64,000 nt of DNA, taken from positions 124,001 through 188,000 of the forward strand of contig MU119240.1 in the NCBI GenBank assembly GCA_014904845.1, in the 5' to 3' direction. The translations under genes and the position numbers were made by a program. This DNA is from Acephala macrosclerotiorum (taxonomy: Eukaryota; Ascomycota; Leotiomycetes; Helotiales; Mollisiaceae). Below are positions 24,074-35,664 of this stretch, piece by piece. The notes under the pieces were generated by a model. The model ran no database searches, was not told the DNA's origin, and saw only the letters and a program-made list of their open reading frames with translations. Position 1 is the first letter of the stretch; every line of letters starts with the position of its first letter.

Positions 24074-25439
24074 ATGACTCTTCCGAACCTTCGAAGCAAG
24101 CCAACCTACAAAGATATTCTCAAGACTTTGCAGAGTTTGGAAATCAAACCAAGATCCTGGGATGCCAGCCCTGATGAGGATGTCATCGATACTCCACCCG
24201 TGGCCGAGAGTACTGTGCAAGCTTTCTTGCTTGGCCTGTTCAAAAGCGATTTCTGGTGGTTTGAGAGCACTGAAGATGAGCACCGCGGGGCTGTCACGGC
24301 CCAACAGCAGCGAGATGAGATCGTTGATCTAGCGTCACAACGATTTGCTGAGCGGTGCGGACGCTCAGCCAGGGGCGAAAGCACTCGCACATTCTGCCTC
24401 GACTTAGCTCCACACCAGGTCCTGGGGGAGACTTCGGAGACCCCAGGCCAACATGTCCCCCAGGTCCTGGAACATCCCAAGACTCATCTCGAGCTACATA
24501 TTCGAGAGCCTCCCCTCACGGGTGACAACTTGGGCCTGAAGACCTGGGGCAGCGCTTGGACTAGTAAGTTTGGGCTCCTATCCATCTATGGCTCATGACA
24601 ATCACCCTTCGTTCTTGGGACATTGAGATCATTGGCTGACACCTTCTAGTGGCGCAATTGCTCCCCGAACTTGGGTGTTATGAGCCGCTTCAAAAGTTGC
24701 TCGGAAATGACCCAGCTACCAAAGGACATCGTACTGAGCGACCTCCAATACAAGTATTGGAGCTAGGAGCCGGTACTGGCTTGGTGAGGTCAATGCCCTT
24801 CCTACGCACTATGCGCCATTTGCTGACTTGTGAATCCTTAGGTCGGTCTGGCAGCAGCAGCTGTCTGGGGAGTCAACCTTCTTCTGACTGACTTGCCAAT
24901 GATTCATGATAATTTGCAGTACAACGTGAATGCGAACATGCCTGCTATCTCGCAGATGAGTAACGGCCATGCCTCCGTGGAGGTTCTGGACTGGAGTGAT
25001 CGCGAGAGTTGGCCGTCCAGGCAATTCGAGGTACGCTCCTTTGCCCCTCGTTTCTGGATTTTGAATGTTTAGTACTTCGGGGACATTGTCCTGCTCTTTC
25101 CTGAATGCAAGAATGAGGTATACTAACCCGATTCCCTGCGTACAGATTGTCCTCGCCGTAGACCCTCTCTACGATGATGACCATCCTCAGCTGCTTGCAG
25201 ACACCATCAAGCGTTGCTCTAAGCCGGGCCGTGATCACTTGGTGCTCACGGCAGTTCCTCTACGCGACCGCACTACCGAGATGCTATGCGAGACGCTCGA
25301 TTTCCTGATGGAAAACAATGGCTTCGAGAAGAAGTACAATGGGGAGAATATATGCAGGGACGATTGGGTGCCTATCAATGCCAAGGAGGTGATGGTTAGG
25401 TGGGCTCTTTGGCTTGGTCCTGATGCAGATGCCGCTTGA
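24074..25439 (+). CDS. Protein-lysine methyltransferase-like (Methyltransf_16 family)
   Basis: Four exons (24074-24563, 24650-24783, 24842-25030, 25146-25439) splice in frame to 368 aa. It is a class I SAM-dependent methyltransferase of the METTL21/EFM type, which methylates lysines on elongation factors and other proteins. The SAM-binding glycine loop IQVLELGAGTGLVGLAAA is split by intron 2. LKTWGSAW precedes it, LLLTDLP follows, and the post-I motif IVLAVDPLYDDDHPQLLADT sits at the start of exon 4. Length and the long N-terminal extension resemble yeast Efm2-type enzymes, but I cannot assign the exact orthologue. It lies directly downstream of the promoter-like tandem array and may use its last TATA. 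Confidence 0.87.
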
Positions 25440-25882
25440 CGAGGCATCATTGGGTAAGTGACGTCGCTTAACATTCACCCCCTTTTCCACTTCCAAAATG
25501 ACACACCCGCTCATCTTCATCACAGCAACACAATTATTCACCAACTAGGGCACGATGAAAAATCTTTTCTGCGCTAACCTCACGATCGTATTCTCGATTT
25601 CCCGCACACAAACCTCCAACTTCCATCAACACTACAACATCGCGCGCACTCACATACAAACTTCACACACGATACTCAAGCTTCGCAGCACTTCAGAGAC
25701 ACGTCTTTACAATCATCCACGAACCTGAGGGCGCTCAAATCCTCGTATCCTACGCACACCCGAACCTCGAAATTTCTCCTAAGTCATCGCACCTTCACAT
25801 AGCATCTCGCACACACCTTTCAATCACCCAGAGCTCTCAATACTTTACAAATCGTCAATCCTCATCGAACGCAGCCGCCACC
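25440..25882 (+). promoter_or_regulatory. Intergenic promoter/5' leader of the Pro/Ala-rich orphan
   Basis: About 440 bp, very C/A-rich on the plus strand with many cacaca/ctcaca runs, ending in gccgccaccATGg, a near-perfect Kozak context that decides the start of the following gene. Confidence 0.5.
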
Positions 25883-26618
25883 ATGGTCGGCACCGCTAAG
25901 TGGACCATTGAGCAAATCGTTTTGACCTTCCAACTGCGTGCTAAGGACTGGGGGAAGCAGAAGATTGCCGAGGCAATCAACGAGAGATGGCCTCGCCGTG
26001 GAGCTTCAATGCCAGGCGTTAATTACGTCTTAAACACAAAGAAGAAGGAGTACGAGGAGTTTATGCTTAAGAACAAGAAGTAAGTCCCTGCCCTCGTGGA
26101 TATCGAACAGTGCTAACCTGGCTTCTAGTGCCATCACAGGTCGCTCTCCTACCCCCTCAACAGCTAGAGCGTCCAATATCAAGTCACGTGCCCGCGCCGA
26201 CGACGCACTCCAAGCCCTAGCTGTCACCCAGGTCATGGAATTCGAGCGGTACCTTCTCAGTCTCAGCACAATGTCCCAACCTAGCTCAATGACTCTCCCC
26301 AGCACCCCTCTCAGCACCCCTCTTGCTTCGATTTCGGCTCCGGCTGCTCTGCTCTCGGCCCCGGTCCCTATATTATCTCCGATCCCAGTCTCGGCTCCGG
26401 CTCGCGCTTTGGCCCCGGCCTCGCCTTCGGCTCCAGTCTCGGTCCCGGATCCGGCTCAAGATATGGTTCCGGCTGAGGATTTTCCGGTTGTGGAGGAGGT
26501 CCCGGCGGCTGAACCTACTTTTGATGAAAAGTATGGTGATACGCGTCCTTTTGAGAGAATGTATTCCAGCATGATCTGGGGAGAGGAGGATACTATTCCT
26601 TTGTTGAAATTCAATTAG
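25883..26618 (+). CDS. Orphan protein with helical N-terminus and Pro/Ala/Ser-rich tract
   Basis: Two exons (25883-26079, 26129-26618) joined across a 49-bp intron give 228 aa. Residues 1-66 (WTIEQIVLTFQLRAKDWGKQ, NERWPRRGASMPGVNYVLNT) look like a compact helical domain, perhaps Myb/HTH-like in spacing of Trp residues, but I do not assign it. A low-complexity stretch of Ser-Ala-Pro-Val units follows at about 115-180. The C-terminus is acidic and ends with an aromatic block (RPFERMYSSMIWGEEDTIP). The strong Kozak context supports the start. The neighbours are repeat arrays on both sides of the gene pair. Confidence 0.62.
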
Positions 26619-27640
26619 ATAGCATCAGAAATGGAGAACCTTTGCGGACTCACTATTTGAATCATATACCACGTGACCTTCTCATCTATTAAATTCCAAT
26701 TCTATCATGTTTTACGAATGGTAAACCCCATTTTTGATTGCTGCAATGTCCCAGCTCCCCCAAGACATTCAAAATCTAACCTCCTAGCAAACTCGTCTAC
26801 AGAGGGCTGAACAAATTTCACTTTGGGATCTGCCAATTTTCGATTTCTGAATGTCCTAGATTCTCTGGAACATTCCAAAAACCGTACATCATATAATGAT
26901 TGTCAAAGTACGGTTTCAATAATCTTGATTTTTCCAAGACCTTTTCTCTTCAACTTGAGTCACGTGGCTGTCCGGAAAACTTGGCAATAATCAGGACCTT
27001 TGAGGTTGCTGATACGTGAATGTCTTGCCATCTCTGGAACATTCGAATCAGGGCTTTCATATAATGATTGTGGCAATCTAGTTTCAACAATCATGTGGGA
27101 TATCTTGAAATTTGATGCGTTTCGCATATTTTTCCCTTGGTGGAAATTTGACTCTAGGATCAGCCAGTCTCCAAGTTCTGAATGTCGCGGGCTCTCTAGG
27201 ACATTCCATAATCGCATCCCATGTACAAACTGTCAAAATTCATTAATATAATCGTGGACTGGTCCCTATACTTGGCTCTTTAAATATAATTACATCTTAT
27301 CCCTGAAATTTGACTTGGTGATATTTTGAATTCTAGACATGTCTAAATCCTATTGGGTATTCCCTTTTGAAAGACCCAGGGCCTCTAGGGCAATTGAAAC
27401 AGCTTGTCCATATTACAAGTGTTATATCTTAGTTTTAGTAATCCTGATATATTCCAACCCTTGTTCCTCGAGTTGAATTCACGTGATTCCCTGAGATAGA
27501 CTTGGTGAAAAACAAGGACTTGCGTTTCTTGGATCCTTGAATGTCATAGCTTTCGTGAGACATCCAATAATTGTATCCCATATCCTGGTTACAGGATTCT
27601 AGTATTAATAATGATAGAATCTAGCGCGTAAAGTCTCCCG
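26619..27640. repeat. Tandem array of units each carrying a GAATGTC-N13-GACATTC dyad
   Basis: Six units at irregular periods of about 105, 169, 162, 189 and 170 bp. Each contains a 27-bp dyad with a constant 13-nt spacer: 26744-26770, 26849-26875, 27018-27044, 27180-27206, 27369-27395 (degenerate in both arms) and 27539-27565. The best units also share downstream text such as CATATAATGATTGT and TTTCAATAATC, and three have a CACGTG box (26670, 26961, 27480) 57-74 bp before the dyad. The DNA is AT-rich and non-coding. The origin could be a decayed satellite, MITE relics or a regulator-binding array. Confidence 0.7.
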
Positions 27641-27897
27641 CTAACAACGACTTATGCAATCAGCAATGAATGAGCCAGGCTGAGACTCTAGCTTACCTAT
27701 GTACGTCCGAACAGTAACATTTATTTACATTGGAAGTCATCCTTGAAAGTGTCAAGCGTGATGTAGCCTTGGCCCTGGGAACGTTCGCTCCTTGGCTGCC
27801 AATTCGACGAATACCTGTCGGTCTTGAGACCAGGTTGCGGAACATGTGATGTGTTCGAACGAGCCGTTGCGCATCTCCTCTTCTCTCTGTCCGGATC

Positions 27898-28371
27898 TTG
27901 AGCTTTGGCCACAACGAAATGGTATTCGACTGCGATAATGGTGCCTTTTGCGAATTTAGTAATCATACAGAAGGTCTGAAGGCCTTGAAAGCCAAATGGG
28001 TGGCGTCCATTGAGGATTTCTTACCTCTGAATCCTCTGTGGTTCGAGGTGGTACGAGGGTACACGAGCAGACAATTGTCTGTCCCTGGAGACAAGCTTCC
28101 TGTGCTCTCTGGAGTAGCAAACGTTTTCCAACAACGTTCTGGTCTTGTTTACTAGGCAAGTCATTGGGATGACATCGAACTCATGCTCGGTTTGACATGG
28201 AGAAACAGGAATTCACATCAGTGTCAACCTTCGGTATCGAAATACCGTGCGCCTCCGTGGTCTTGGGCCTGTGTGGACGGCGATGTCAATGATGGAGATC
28301 TATCTGCTTACGGTGATCTGAGAGAAGGAAATATTCCGATCGAGCAATCCCCGCGCAGGAGAGAGACGTGA
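27898..28371 (+). pseudogene. HET-domain protein fragment, disrupted
   Basis: The plus-strand frame matches the C-terminal half of HET-family proteins that lie after the HET domain: ILSFGHNEMVFDC, LWFEVVRGYTSRQLSVPGDK, LPVLSGVANVFQQR, HWDDIELMLGLTWR and the hallmark YRAPPWSWACVDGDV. The frame is broken by TAG at 28153-28155, where the family has a Tyr-Leu-Ala-Gly type sequence. The N-terminal HET domain (SHTWG, WIDxxCI) is not present upstream, and the end is truncated. This is a third HET-related locus in the window. Confidence 0.75.
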
Positions 28372-29055
28372 TGTGCTGGTATATGGGGAAGCTGCAAAAC
28401 AAAAAAAGCTCATGCAATGATGATTCGCGGGGAGAAAGTGAATCGAATATATCAAAGGATAGGTTGGTGCACACTATATGAAGATATATACAACTCGAGC
28501 CACGAAACTTCAGGCTTTCTGAGTGGGTACGAAATTTTCATGAGAGGATTTGCAATAGTTTGAAGCTGTTGACAGATGACAAGACTGAAAAAGCAACAGC
28601 GATGGTACAGTGCGAGGAGTGAGAGAATAACCTATGGACTCTGAGTATTTGAAGTCAATGCCCTAGAAGAGCGTTGATGGTGTCTGATTCAGTCTCAGGG
28701 CATACATCAACGCCTGTGATATTTCGGCTAATGCTGTGAGAGCGAGGGCAACTATCAGGTACTAGGAACAATCATGTGAATCGATAGTGTAATTAGAGTC
28801 AAACTAGACTGAAGCGCTATTATCTTCGTCATGCCAATCTGCGCTCCTCAACATTTGTATTGGTTTTGATTCTTTGATGGGTGCTGTAGTGACCGTGGTC
28901 GTGCTGGTGCTGTATCATAACTGGGGGCTTTCTATCTCTGAAACGGAGGTAAGGAGCGTCGCAAGGAGACAAGAAATCGGAGTTGATATGTCCAAGGAAA
29001 TGATGGAGAGTTGAGATTTTGAATCATCAATCTAAAGTTCGGCCTTGAAGCCACT
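28372..29055. other. Intergenic, nothing recognised
   Basis: About 0.7 kb between the HET fragment and the 3' end of the betaine-lipid synthase gene. ORFs are short and without motifs. Confidence 0.5.
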
Positions 29056-31777
29056 TTAGTTCGCCAAATCCAACTGCTCCAGGTCGATGCTACCATCGCG
29101 GCTCTTCTTTGGAATGTTGGGATAGACCGACGCAGTCTTGGTGATGAGCCAGCATGATGCGTACATATTGACACTATTCGTATTAGTTCCGTAGCATTAT
29201 GAAAACAGGAAAAGTTACTCACCGATCAATACAAGCACCATTCTCCCTCGATCCAACCCTCTTTGCCGTAAAGCCTAGAGACTCGAACTTCGAAATATAC
29301 CAAGGAGTCAAAGCCGCCGATCGCAACATAACCCTCCCATTCATCTTCAACGCCCGATTTAGCTTCGAGATCTGCTTCCCAGCTTCCTCAGACCCAGGGT
29401 CAAACCAATCCATACTATCCATCACAACCGCAACCGTCAACGTGCCAGGAGCTAAACGAGTAACAACCTCGTTGATCTCATCGGTATGGATTCTCAGCCC
29501 GTCGAAGGCATTGCCGCGAGAGAGTTTTTGGTGAGATTTTGGCTTCAGGTAATCGGGGTGGCAGCGCTCGGAGTATTTGCCTTGCATGCAGACGAGGTAG
29601 TATGGGTTGTCTTCTCCGATCAAAGAGGTTTCGATGACGGGGTCGAGAGTTTGGACCATGTATTCCCAAACAGCAGCGCCACGAGAGGAGTCCAGTTCCT
29701 TTCCAGAGTGCTCTTGAGGGAATGGGCTAGAGTGAGTAACGGCGGCCACATGATCGGCTTCCAGCATGGCCAGCTGGTTATGTGGAACGCCGAGGGCAGC
29801 CCAGAGGAACTTCTCGGAAGAGACGACGCAGTAGGAGAATAGGCGAGACATGATGATGGGACGGATTTGCTTGACCCAGATTTCGCGCTGCTCGTTGAGG
29901 GTCTTGGCTGCGAGGAGAGCCTTGACCTGGCCGCTGAATCCGAGAGTTGTAGCTAGGAGACGGATGACACGAATCGCATGCCGGGATCCTCCGGTTTCGT
30001 ACAAGCCTTTGGAGCGCTTGGACATGAAGGTGGAAGTGTTGTTGAGCCAGTATTGGAATGCGCGAGACGACATGTGAGGCGAGAGGCGAGTGATCAACAA
30101 GTGTCTGAAATTGGGGTGCTTGCCTTCTCCGAAGATCTTCCAGACATCAGAATATGGAAGAGAGGAGAATGCAGCAACCTTCAATTCCAAGAGATGGTTC
30201 TGGCTTGGGTTAAGATCCACAGCATGAATGCGTGCGGGAGATTCCAGAGCGTAAGACAGAATGTTGTCACCTGCGGAAGTGATAGCCAGAACGACATCGT
30301 CAGAGGTGAGTTTGAGCAGGCGCTGGTCGACACGTGTGTCCTCCCAGGTGAAAGCGTATATGTACTCATTCTTGAACTGTGTGTGCTTCTTCAACTGGTC
30401 ATCATAGTAGATTCTCCAGTGATGGTTTTGGTAGAAGAACGAGGGCAGAGGCAGGTTCGCTGAAAGGTTGATGATCGCAGCGTCGAAGGCCTTGGAACGA
30501 AGCTCTGGAGGGGTGGACTTGTCAACATTGCGAGCGAGCTCTTTTTGGTGATTGACTGGAGACAAGTATGGTGATTCAGTAGCAGCTGCGTCGAGACGGT
30601 GAACGATCTCGTGAGGATAATTTGGCGTGTTCTCAGCAGACTCGGGCTTCTTCTGACAACCAACCCAAATATAGTATGGAATAGATCCGAGAAGATAGTT
30701 GCGCGAATCAGTGCTTAGAACTGTTCCAAATCGATACTCGAGGTAGTCCCGACGACCAGCCTCGAGACCAACTCGGTCCACGTCAAACCAAGCTCGCCAG
30801 AAAAGGCGTCCGAACCAGTTTACATGACGGTTGATGGCTCCGCCGGTGTAGTTTCTGAAGCTTAAATCAACGGCGGATTGAACGTAAAAGTCGACAGCAC
30901 CAATGATGCCGCCGGGTGCAAGCAGAGAAGTCAATGAATCAATGACAGAGTAAAAATCGGGCTCCGAACAATTAGCCAACATTTACGAAACTCGAGACCG
31001 TACTCACAATCATGGACAAGCTGTAAGATAAAGTGATGAGGTCCGCACCACCAGCACTTGGACCATCGTCCGAGAAATAACTTGACATTGGTGACCGGGC
31101 GAACCCAAGTGCCTTTTCGGCTGAAGGACCACCTTCATGGTCTTCAAGACGAAAAGTTCTTGCGTCCTGGCACACCACCTTGACATTCTTCCATCCCAAA
31201 CGTGTAAACCGTTTCCGAGCTACTTCGCAGAGGGAAGGGGAGAAATCGACGAGGTAAACGCTAGAGAAGAATTCTTCCACGTCGACGAATTCGGACATCG
31301 CTTCGATGTTCCAGCCAGTGCCGCCTCCGATCTGTGAGACATGTATCAGCCTCACCGCTCAAGAAATCATCTTCACATGTCAAGACTCACATCGACCCAG
31401 ATACGCTTGGTATCATGCGTACGCCCTTTGGCAGCCTTCTGCACCATCTGAGCAGCGACTAATCCAAGCATGTCTTCACGACCACGCAACAGACTCTTTC
31501 TGGTAGCATCGTAGACTCCCGCCTGTGCCTTGTAGAAGCTCTCGAGAGCATCTTGTTGACCATTGCCGCTGTCACCGGTGTGCGGCTTCAAGAACGAGGC
31601 GTAAAAAAATCGCAGAAATGAGGCGAACGCGCTTGGATTTTCGTCATCTTCCTTCTTCGAGGAATGTAAAGTTGCGGCAAAAATTATGCCAATGAGGACA
31701 ACTAATGTTGCTCCTGCTAAAAATATTTGGGTGTGGGGATCCTTTGGGAGGATGGTGCTAGGGCCAAGAAGAGCCAT
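29056..31777 (-). CDS. BTA1: Betaine lipid (DGTS) synthase
   Basis: Bifunctional enzyme making diacylglyceryl-trimethylhomoserine from diacylglycerol and S-adenosylmethionine, a phosphorus-free substitute for phosphatidylcholine in phosphate-starved fungi. Minus-strand exons 31777-31391, 31331-31008, 30961-29223 and 29173-29056 give 855 aa. An N-terminal membrane segment (FLAGATLVVLIGIIFAATL) is followed by the class I methyltransferase (BtaB-like) with IGGGTGWNIEAM at the start of exon 2 and VYLVDFSPSLCEVARKRF. The second half is the BtaA-like DUF3419 domain (YIYAFTWEDTRVDQRLLKL, AITSAGDNILSYAL, IHAVDLNPSQNHLLELK). The tiny last exon gives VNMYASCWLITKTASVYPN and an acidic end. A CACGTG box lies at 32930-32935, far upstream; its role as a phosphate-response element is speculative. 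Confidence 0.94.
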
Positions 31778-33235
31778 GGTACTCTCTCATTGCTGGTTGA
31801 ATGAGTAATTGAAGCTTAAGTAGTTGATACTCGAAAGGCAATTGAGGACCGATGATGAGAGAGAAAAGAAGAGAAAGGGAAAGGGGAGAGACATAGGGAT
31901 AATATTGGGAGTGCGGCCTAGCTTCTTCGTTTCTTGTGCGTCTCTGCATCATCTGCATCGGCAACTCTCGCGCATCATGAACCCCTCGTGGAGCCCCTCC
32001 ATAGCTCGACGTGTCTCATCGTAAGGCCAGTCCAGCCTGCCTTGCGTCTCTGACCTATCAGGCTGGCACATGCGTGCAGTGGATTGGAAGCCAAATAAGG
32101 GGACCAGCAGGGGATGTTCGCTTTAGTATGGCTCTCCTTGCGCTAATCGCGACGTATGCACATTTAGAATTTGATGGACCGGCTGAAGCTCTCCAGCGTC
32201 CCAGTACGGCGTGGAATGAGCATCACAGGCCAATCTGCGAAGGTGCAGACTGCAGCAGAGCCAGACTGACCGCTTAAGGGTAGGAGAGGTTCAGAGAGCA
32301 GCAGCAGCAGCAGCAGCAGCAGCAATTGCCAGCGAGTCGTGCGTGCTGTTCGCATGCTTGCTGCTGTTCTTCAACCAGCCTCGCCGAAGGTCGGCTGCAC
32401 CAGATTTATCCGTCGAGACAGATCAACTGACGCAAGAGCTGTAGATTGACGCGGCTGATTGGGCGTCACGTCTTGACAATTGGCATGTGGGCATCGGATT
32501 GGAGTGTTGGAGAGTTTGGCACAAGGAAGATCAGACAGAAAAGTGAGAGATAGTGAAGTTAGTGGGGTCGTTGGTTAGAAAACCAATCAACATACGGGGG
32601 CCGATGCACATGGGGTACACTATTGGAGTTCGAATTGATGACAGAGTTGCTTGGCCTGTGGAGATTTGAATGCAGTTAGAGATGCATTGGAGTTTATTCA
32701 GCCCTTCCTAAGCGTGCCACTCTCATTGGATGTCGAGCACTTCATCTCGAGAACTTCGAGCGGTGAGGACATTCTGCTCACGTGCTTCGGCTTACTCTTT
32801 CTGGACTTGCCAGAGAAGGAAGAGGCAGCAGCATGTGCGATATGCGGGAGTGATGTGGAAAATATCTAGGCTCAGAAATCGAATGATATGCGGATAATGC
32901 AGGAGCTTTATATACTCTTGCTTTAGAGTCACGTGCTATGGAATCTGGTAAAGTTGGTTTTTTCACAAGAGAACAGGGGTATTGTCGAAGGGCCGACTTA
33001 CCGGAGAGAGTTCGCGCCAGTAGACGGGTAGCGAATGCAAGTGCTGCATAAACGGTATTGTCCGATATTGAGTCTGGATTCTGGCCTGATAAGTATGATA
33101 TGAAGACCTAACTTCAAAATCGAGAAGCCTCCTGTATGAACAGTCCTCATCTCGGACATTCTCGGAACCTCTTGCTGGAGAGCTGATGACAGCGTCAAAA
33201 GTCGATCTTTCGGGTGCCTGAGCTCTTCGTTGCCT
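31778..33235. other. Intergenic region upstream of BTA1
   Basis: About 1.46 kb including the BTA1 promoter. It holds a (GCA)9 microsatellite at 32298-32324, a cacgtc near 32467 and a palindromic cacgtg at 32930-32935. No gene is supportable. Confidence 0.5.
32298..32324. repeat. (GCA)9 microsatellite
   Basis: Nine uninterrupted GCA units in the BTA1 upstream region. It is non-coding as far as I can see. Such tracts are length-variable and usable as polymorphic markers. Confidence 0.9.
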
Positions 33236-35229
33236 TCATGGCAGCACAACACCATACGGACCCTCCAACCCAGCCAACCTCCAGAACCCCCCATCAGGAC
33301 CCCAACCCATCCTAATCTCCTCCCCATTCTCGCTTCCAAGATCCGCCATGATATCGTCAATAACCTCCCAAGCCTTATATCTCCTCTCCCCCTCATCTGC
33401 CGTTGCACTTTTCAGCTCATCCTCCTTCCTAGTCCTCAAATCAAACCCCTCGCCTCCACTAATAATCATGATCTTCTCTTCCTCGATGTCATATTCCGCC
33501 CAAGGCTTCTGACCAACGGCAAACATCAACCACTTCTTCCCATACTCCTCACTAATGTCCTTCAACCTCTGATTCGGATACCTCTCTTTCAGAGTCCCGA
33601 ATAAATACAATAGTTCTATGAAATGATGTCCAGGGATTTGATACATATTCGAACCCGGAAAAGGATTCCTAATCGTCTGGTGGTAACGGTATAATTTTTT
33701 GTTTGATTTCGCAAGGTTGTGAGAGAGGGAATGTGTAAGGTGGGAAAACATCATGTCGCCTGTTAGGAGTAGGAGTTGATTCCAGAAGGTGTTCGGGTGA
33801 GTTGAAGGGGAGATTTGGTATGCATCCAACAAGTTTTCCGCATTGACATTTCCGAGAGCGGAATTGGTAGAAGAGATGAAGGATTGGAGATTTACGCGCT
33901 TTAGGGAGTCGGCGAATAACCATCCCTATTTCCCACATTAATCTCATCTCAAGGATGGGGAAGGAGAGAATATGAAATACCTCAAAAAACGAATCCCCAA
34001 TAACAACCTCATCAACCCACTCACACCCGGCCACCAAGCTCCCTTCCGTCCAAACATTCGGAAACCCTCTTTGAAAGAGACCAGGATCTTTCCAACATCT
34101 AAAAATCGGCACCCCAACCCCTCCGATCCCTTCAACCAATTTCTCCCACTTGACACTTCTCAACTTCCCCAACCTATCCTTATCATTCTCGTCTATCCCA
34201 CAGTATTTTAGTAAAGCAAGGTACTCAGCTTCCTTCTACTTGAACTCCACAGGTGGAGCGGTAGATGGTGTGCCAGACATGAGGATTGCGCGTCCGAATA
34301 ATGGGAGGGAAGAACACATGTGTAATGCTATTGAGGCGGAACCTACGCTTTCGCCGAAAGCTGTGATTTGGGAGAGGGAGGTGGTGCCGCCGAATCCGGG
34401 GATGAATTTATGGATCCAGAGGAAGGCGTTGCGTTGGTCGTGGATGCCGAAGTTCATTGGTGGTTGGTTCTGAGGTGCATTAGAACGAGGATAGGAGGGG
34501 GAAGTGAAGGGAATTGACTGACAAGAGAAGCTGCTTCGTCGAGGAGGTCGTGGCATGCGAGGAAACCGACCAATTCAGGCGGTAGCTGCCGACATGAGAT
34601 CTTGAGCTAAATGTCATAGACATAGCGGCATCTAGGAGAAGGAGGGAATGCATATGGGAATGACTTACTGGATGCTGACGATGATTACAGGATGTCCCTT
34701 CTTGATAGACATCTCTACTAGCCTCCGAGTATCTATCTAGAAATCAGCCGCCTACTCAACCTTCAAGGTTCTGGCTAGAGAACTCACCATGCAATGCACT
34801 AACATGACTACTCCCAACCGTAAACCCACCACCATGCACATAAACCATAACCGGCAGTCCTCCCCCTTTCCCCTCTCCCTCCCCATCTCTTTTCCCCTTC
34901 CCAAGCACCTCAGTCGGCACACTAATCGTCAACGCCAAACACCCCTCCTCATTGTAAACCCTCTCCTCCTCTTCCTCCAACGGACCCCCGCTAGCTTCAA
35001 TCTGGTCAGTTTGTGGTGGACAGGGACATGTTGTTCCATATCTAGTGAAGTCTCGGGAGTGGGAAGAGGGGATGGAGGTTAGGGGGATAGATTGTCGGAA
35101 ACGGGCAGGGATGGTGGCGTAGGGGATGGAGCGGAAGTGTGTTACGTTGGGGGTGGAGGGGGAGAGGAGGCCGGTTAGAGGGCCGAGGAGGGGATGTGTG
35201 AATGTTTGTGTTTGGGTTGAGGAAGCCAT
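33236..35229 (-). pseudogene. Type-B carboxylesterase gene with in-frame stop and local frame shift
   Basis: Five exons (35229-34788, 34733-34669, 34585-34523, 34469-33981, 33925-33236) with good splice sites and consistent phases encode an alpha/beta-hydrolase of the carboxylesterase/lipase type B family. Motifs include VMVYVHGGGFTVGS (oxyanion hole), MNFGIHDQRNAFLWIHKFIP, the nucleophile elbow ITAFGESVGSAS, and a catalytic-His region IPGHHFIELLYLFG. Two defects are seen. TAG at 34236-34238 lies in frame in exon 4, before a long homologous stretch. Around 34570-34680 the conserved beta-strand/oxyanion segment (VSIHYRLNW-like) reads in the +1 frame, bounded by one extra and one missing base. 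The protein would be cut to about 270 residues. Sequencing error cannot be excluded, but two independent defects favour a pseudogene. Confidence 0.75.
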
Positions 35230-35664
35230 GTAATTGGACTTAAGGAAGAATGGGGCGAAGAAAGTAGAGGTAAGTGTTCAGGTGCAGGAAAAGACAAGAA
35301 TATCAATGATGCTGAAGGAATCACCACTTGTGTGATCTTTCAATGATTTGTGAACATGGGGATTGTACAATTGCTGCTTATCAGGCGGTCTCATACTTGC
35401 ACTTGCTCTTTCAAGATCCCGATTAGTAATTTGATAGCCAATGGCGGGGTGGGTTTGGAGCCCCGCACCAACAACAGGGATAAACGGTCCGTTTTGAGAG
35501 AGCAAATTTGTGAGTTTCGACTACCAGGAACAAGATACTGGATACCTCATACATATCTCGACCCCGATGGTTTCTAGATATCTACAGCCGACTCTCCACG
35601 ACGATGAAGTTGTTTTGTGCGCCAGACTCCAAACAAGTGCCTCCTTCAGATACACGACTCGACT
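35230..35664. other. Intergenic, nothing recognised
   Basis: About 430 bp between the carboxylesterase start and the NOC2 stop. It probably contains the esterase promoter and NOC2 3' UTR. Confidence 0.5.

Noticed and set aside
26619..28371. RIP-mutated transposon
   Set aside because: The DNA is AT-rich, but I saw no transposase or reverse-transcriptase remnants and no terminal repeats. Several nonsense changes elsewhere are transitions, but I could not compute a RIP index.
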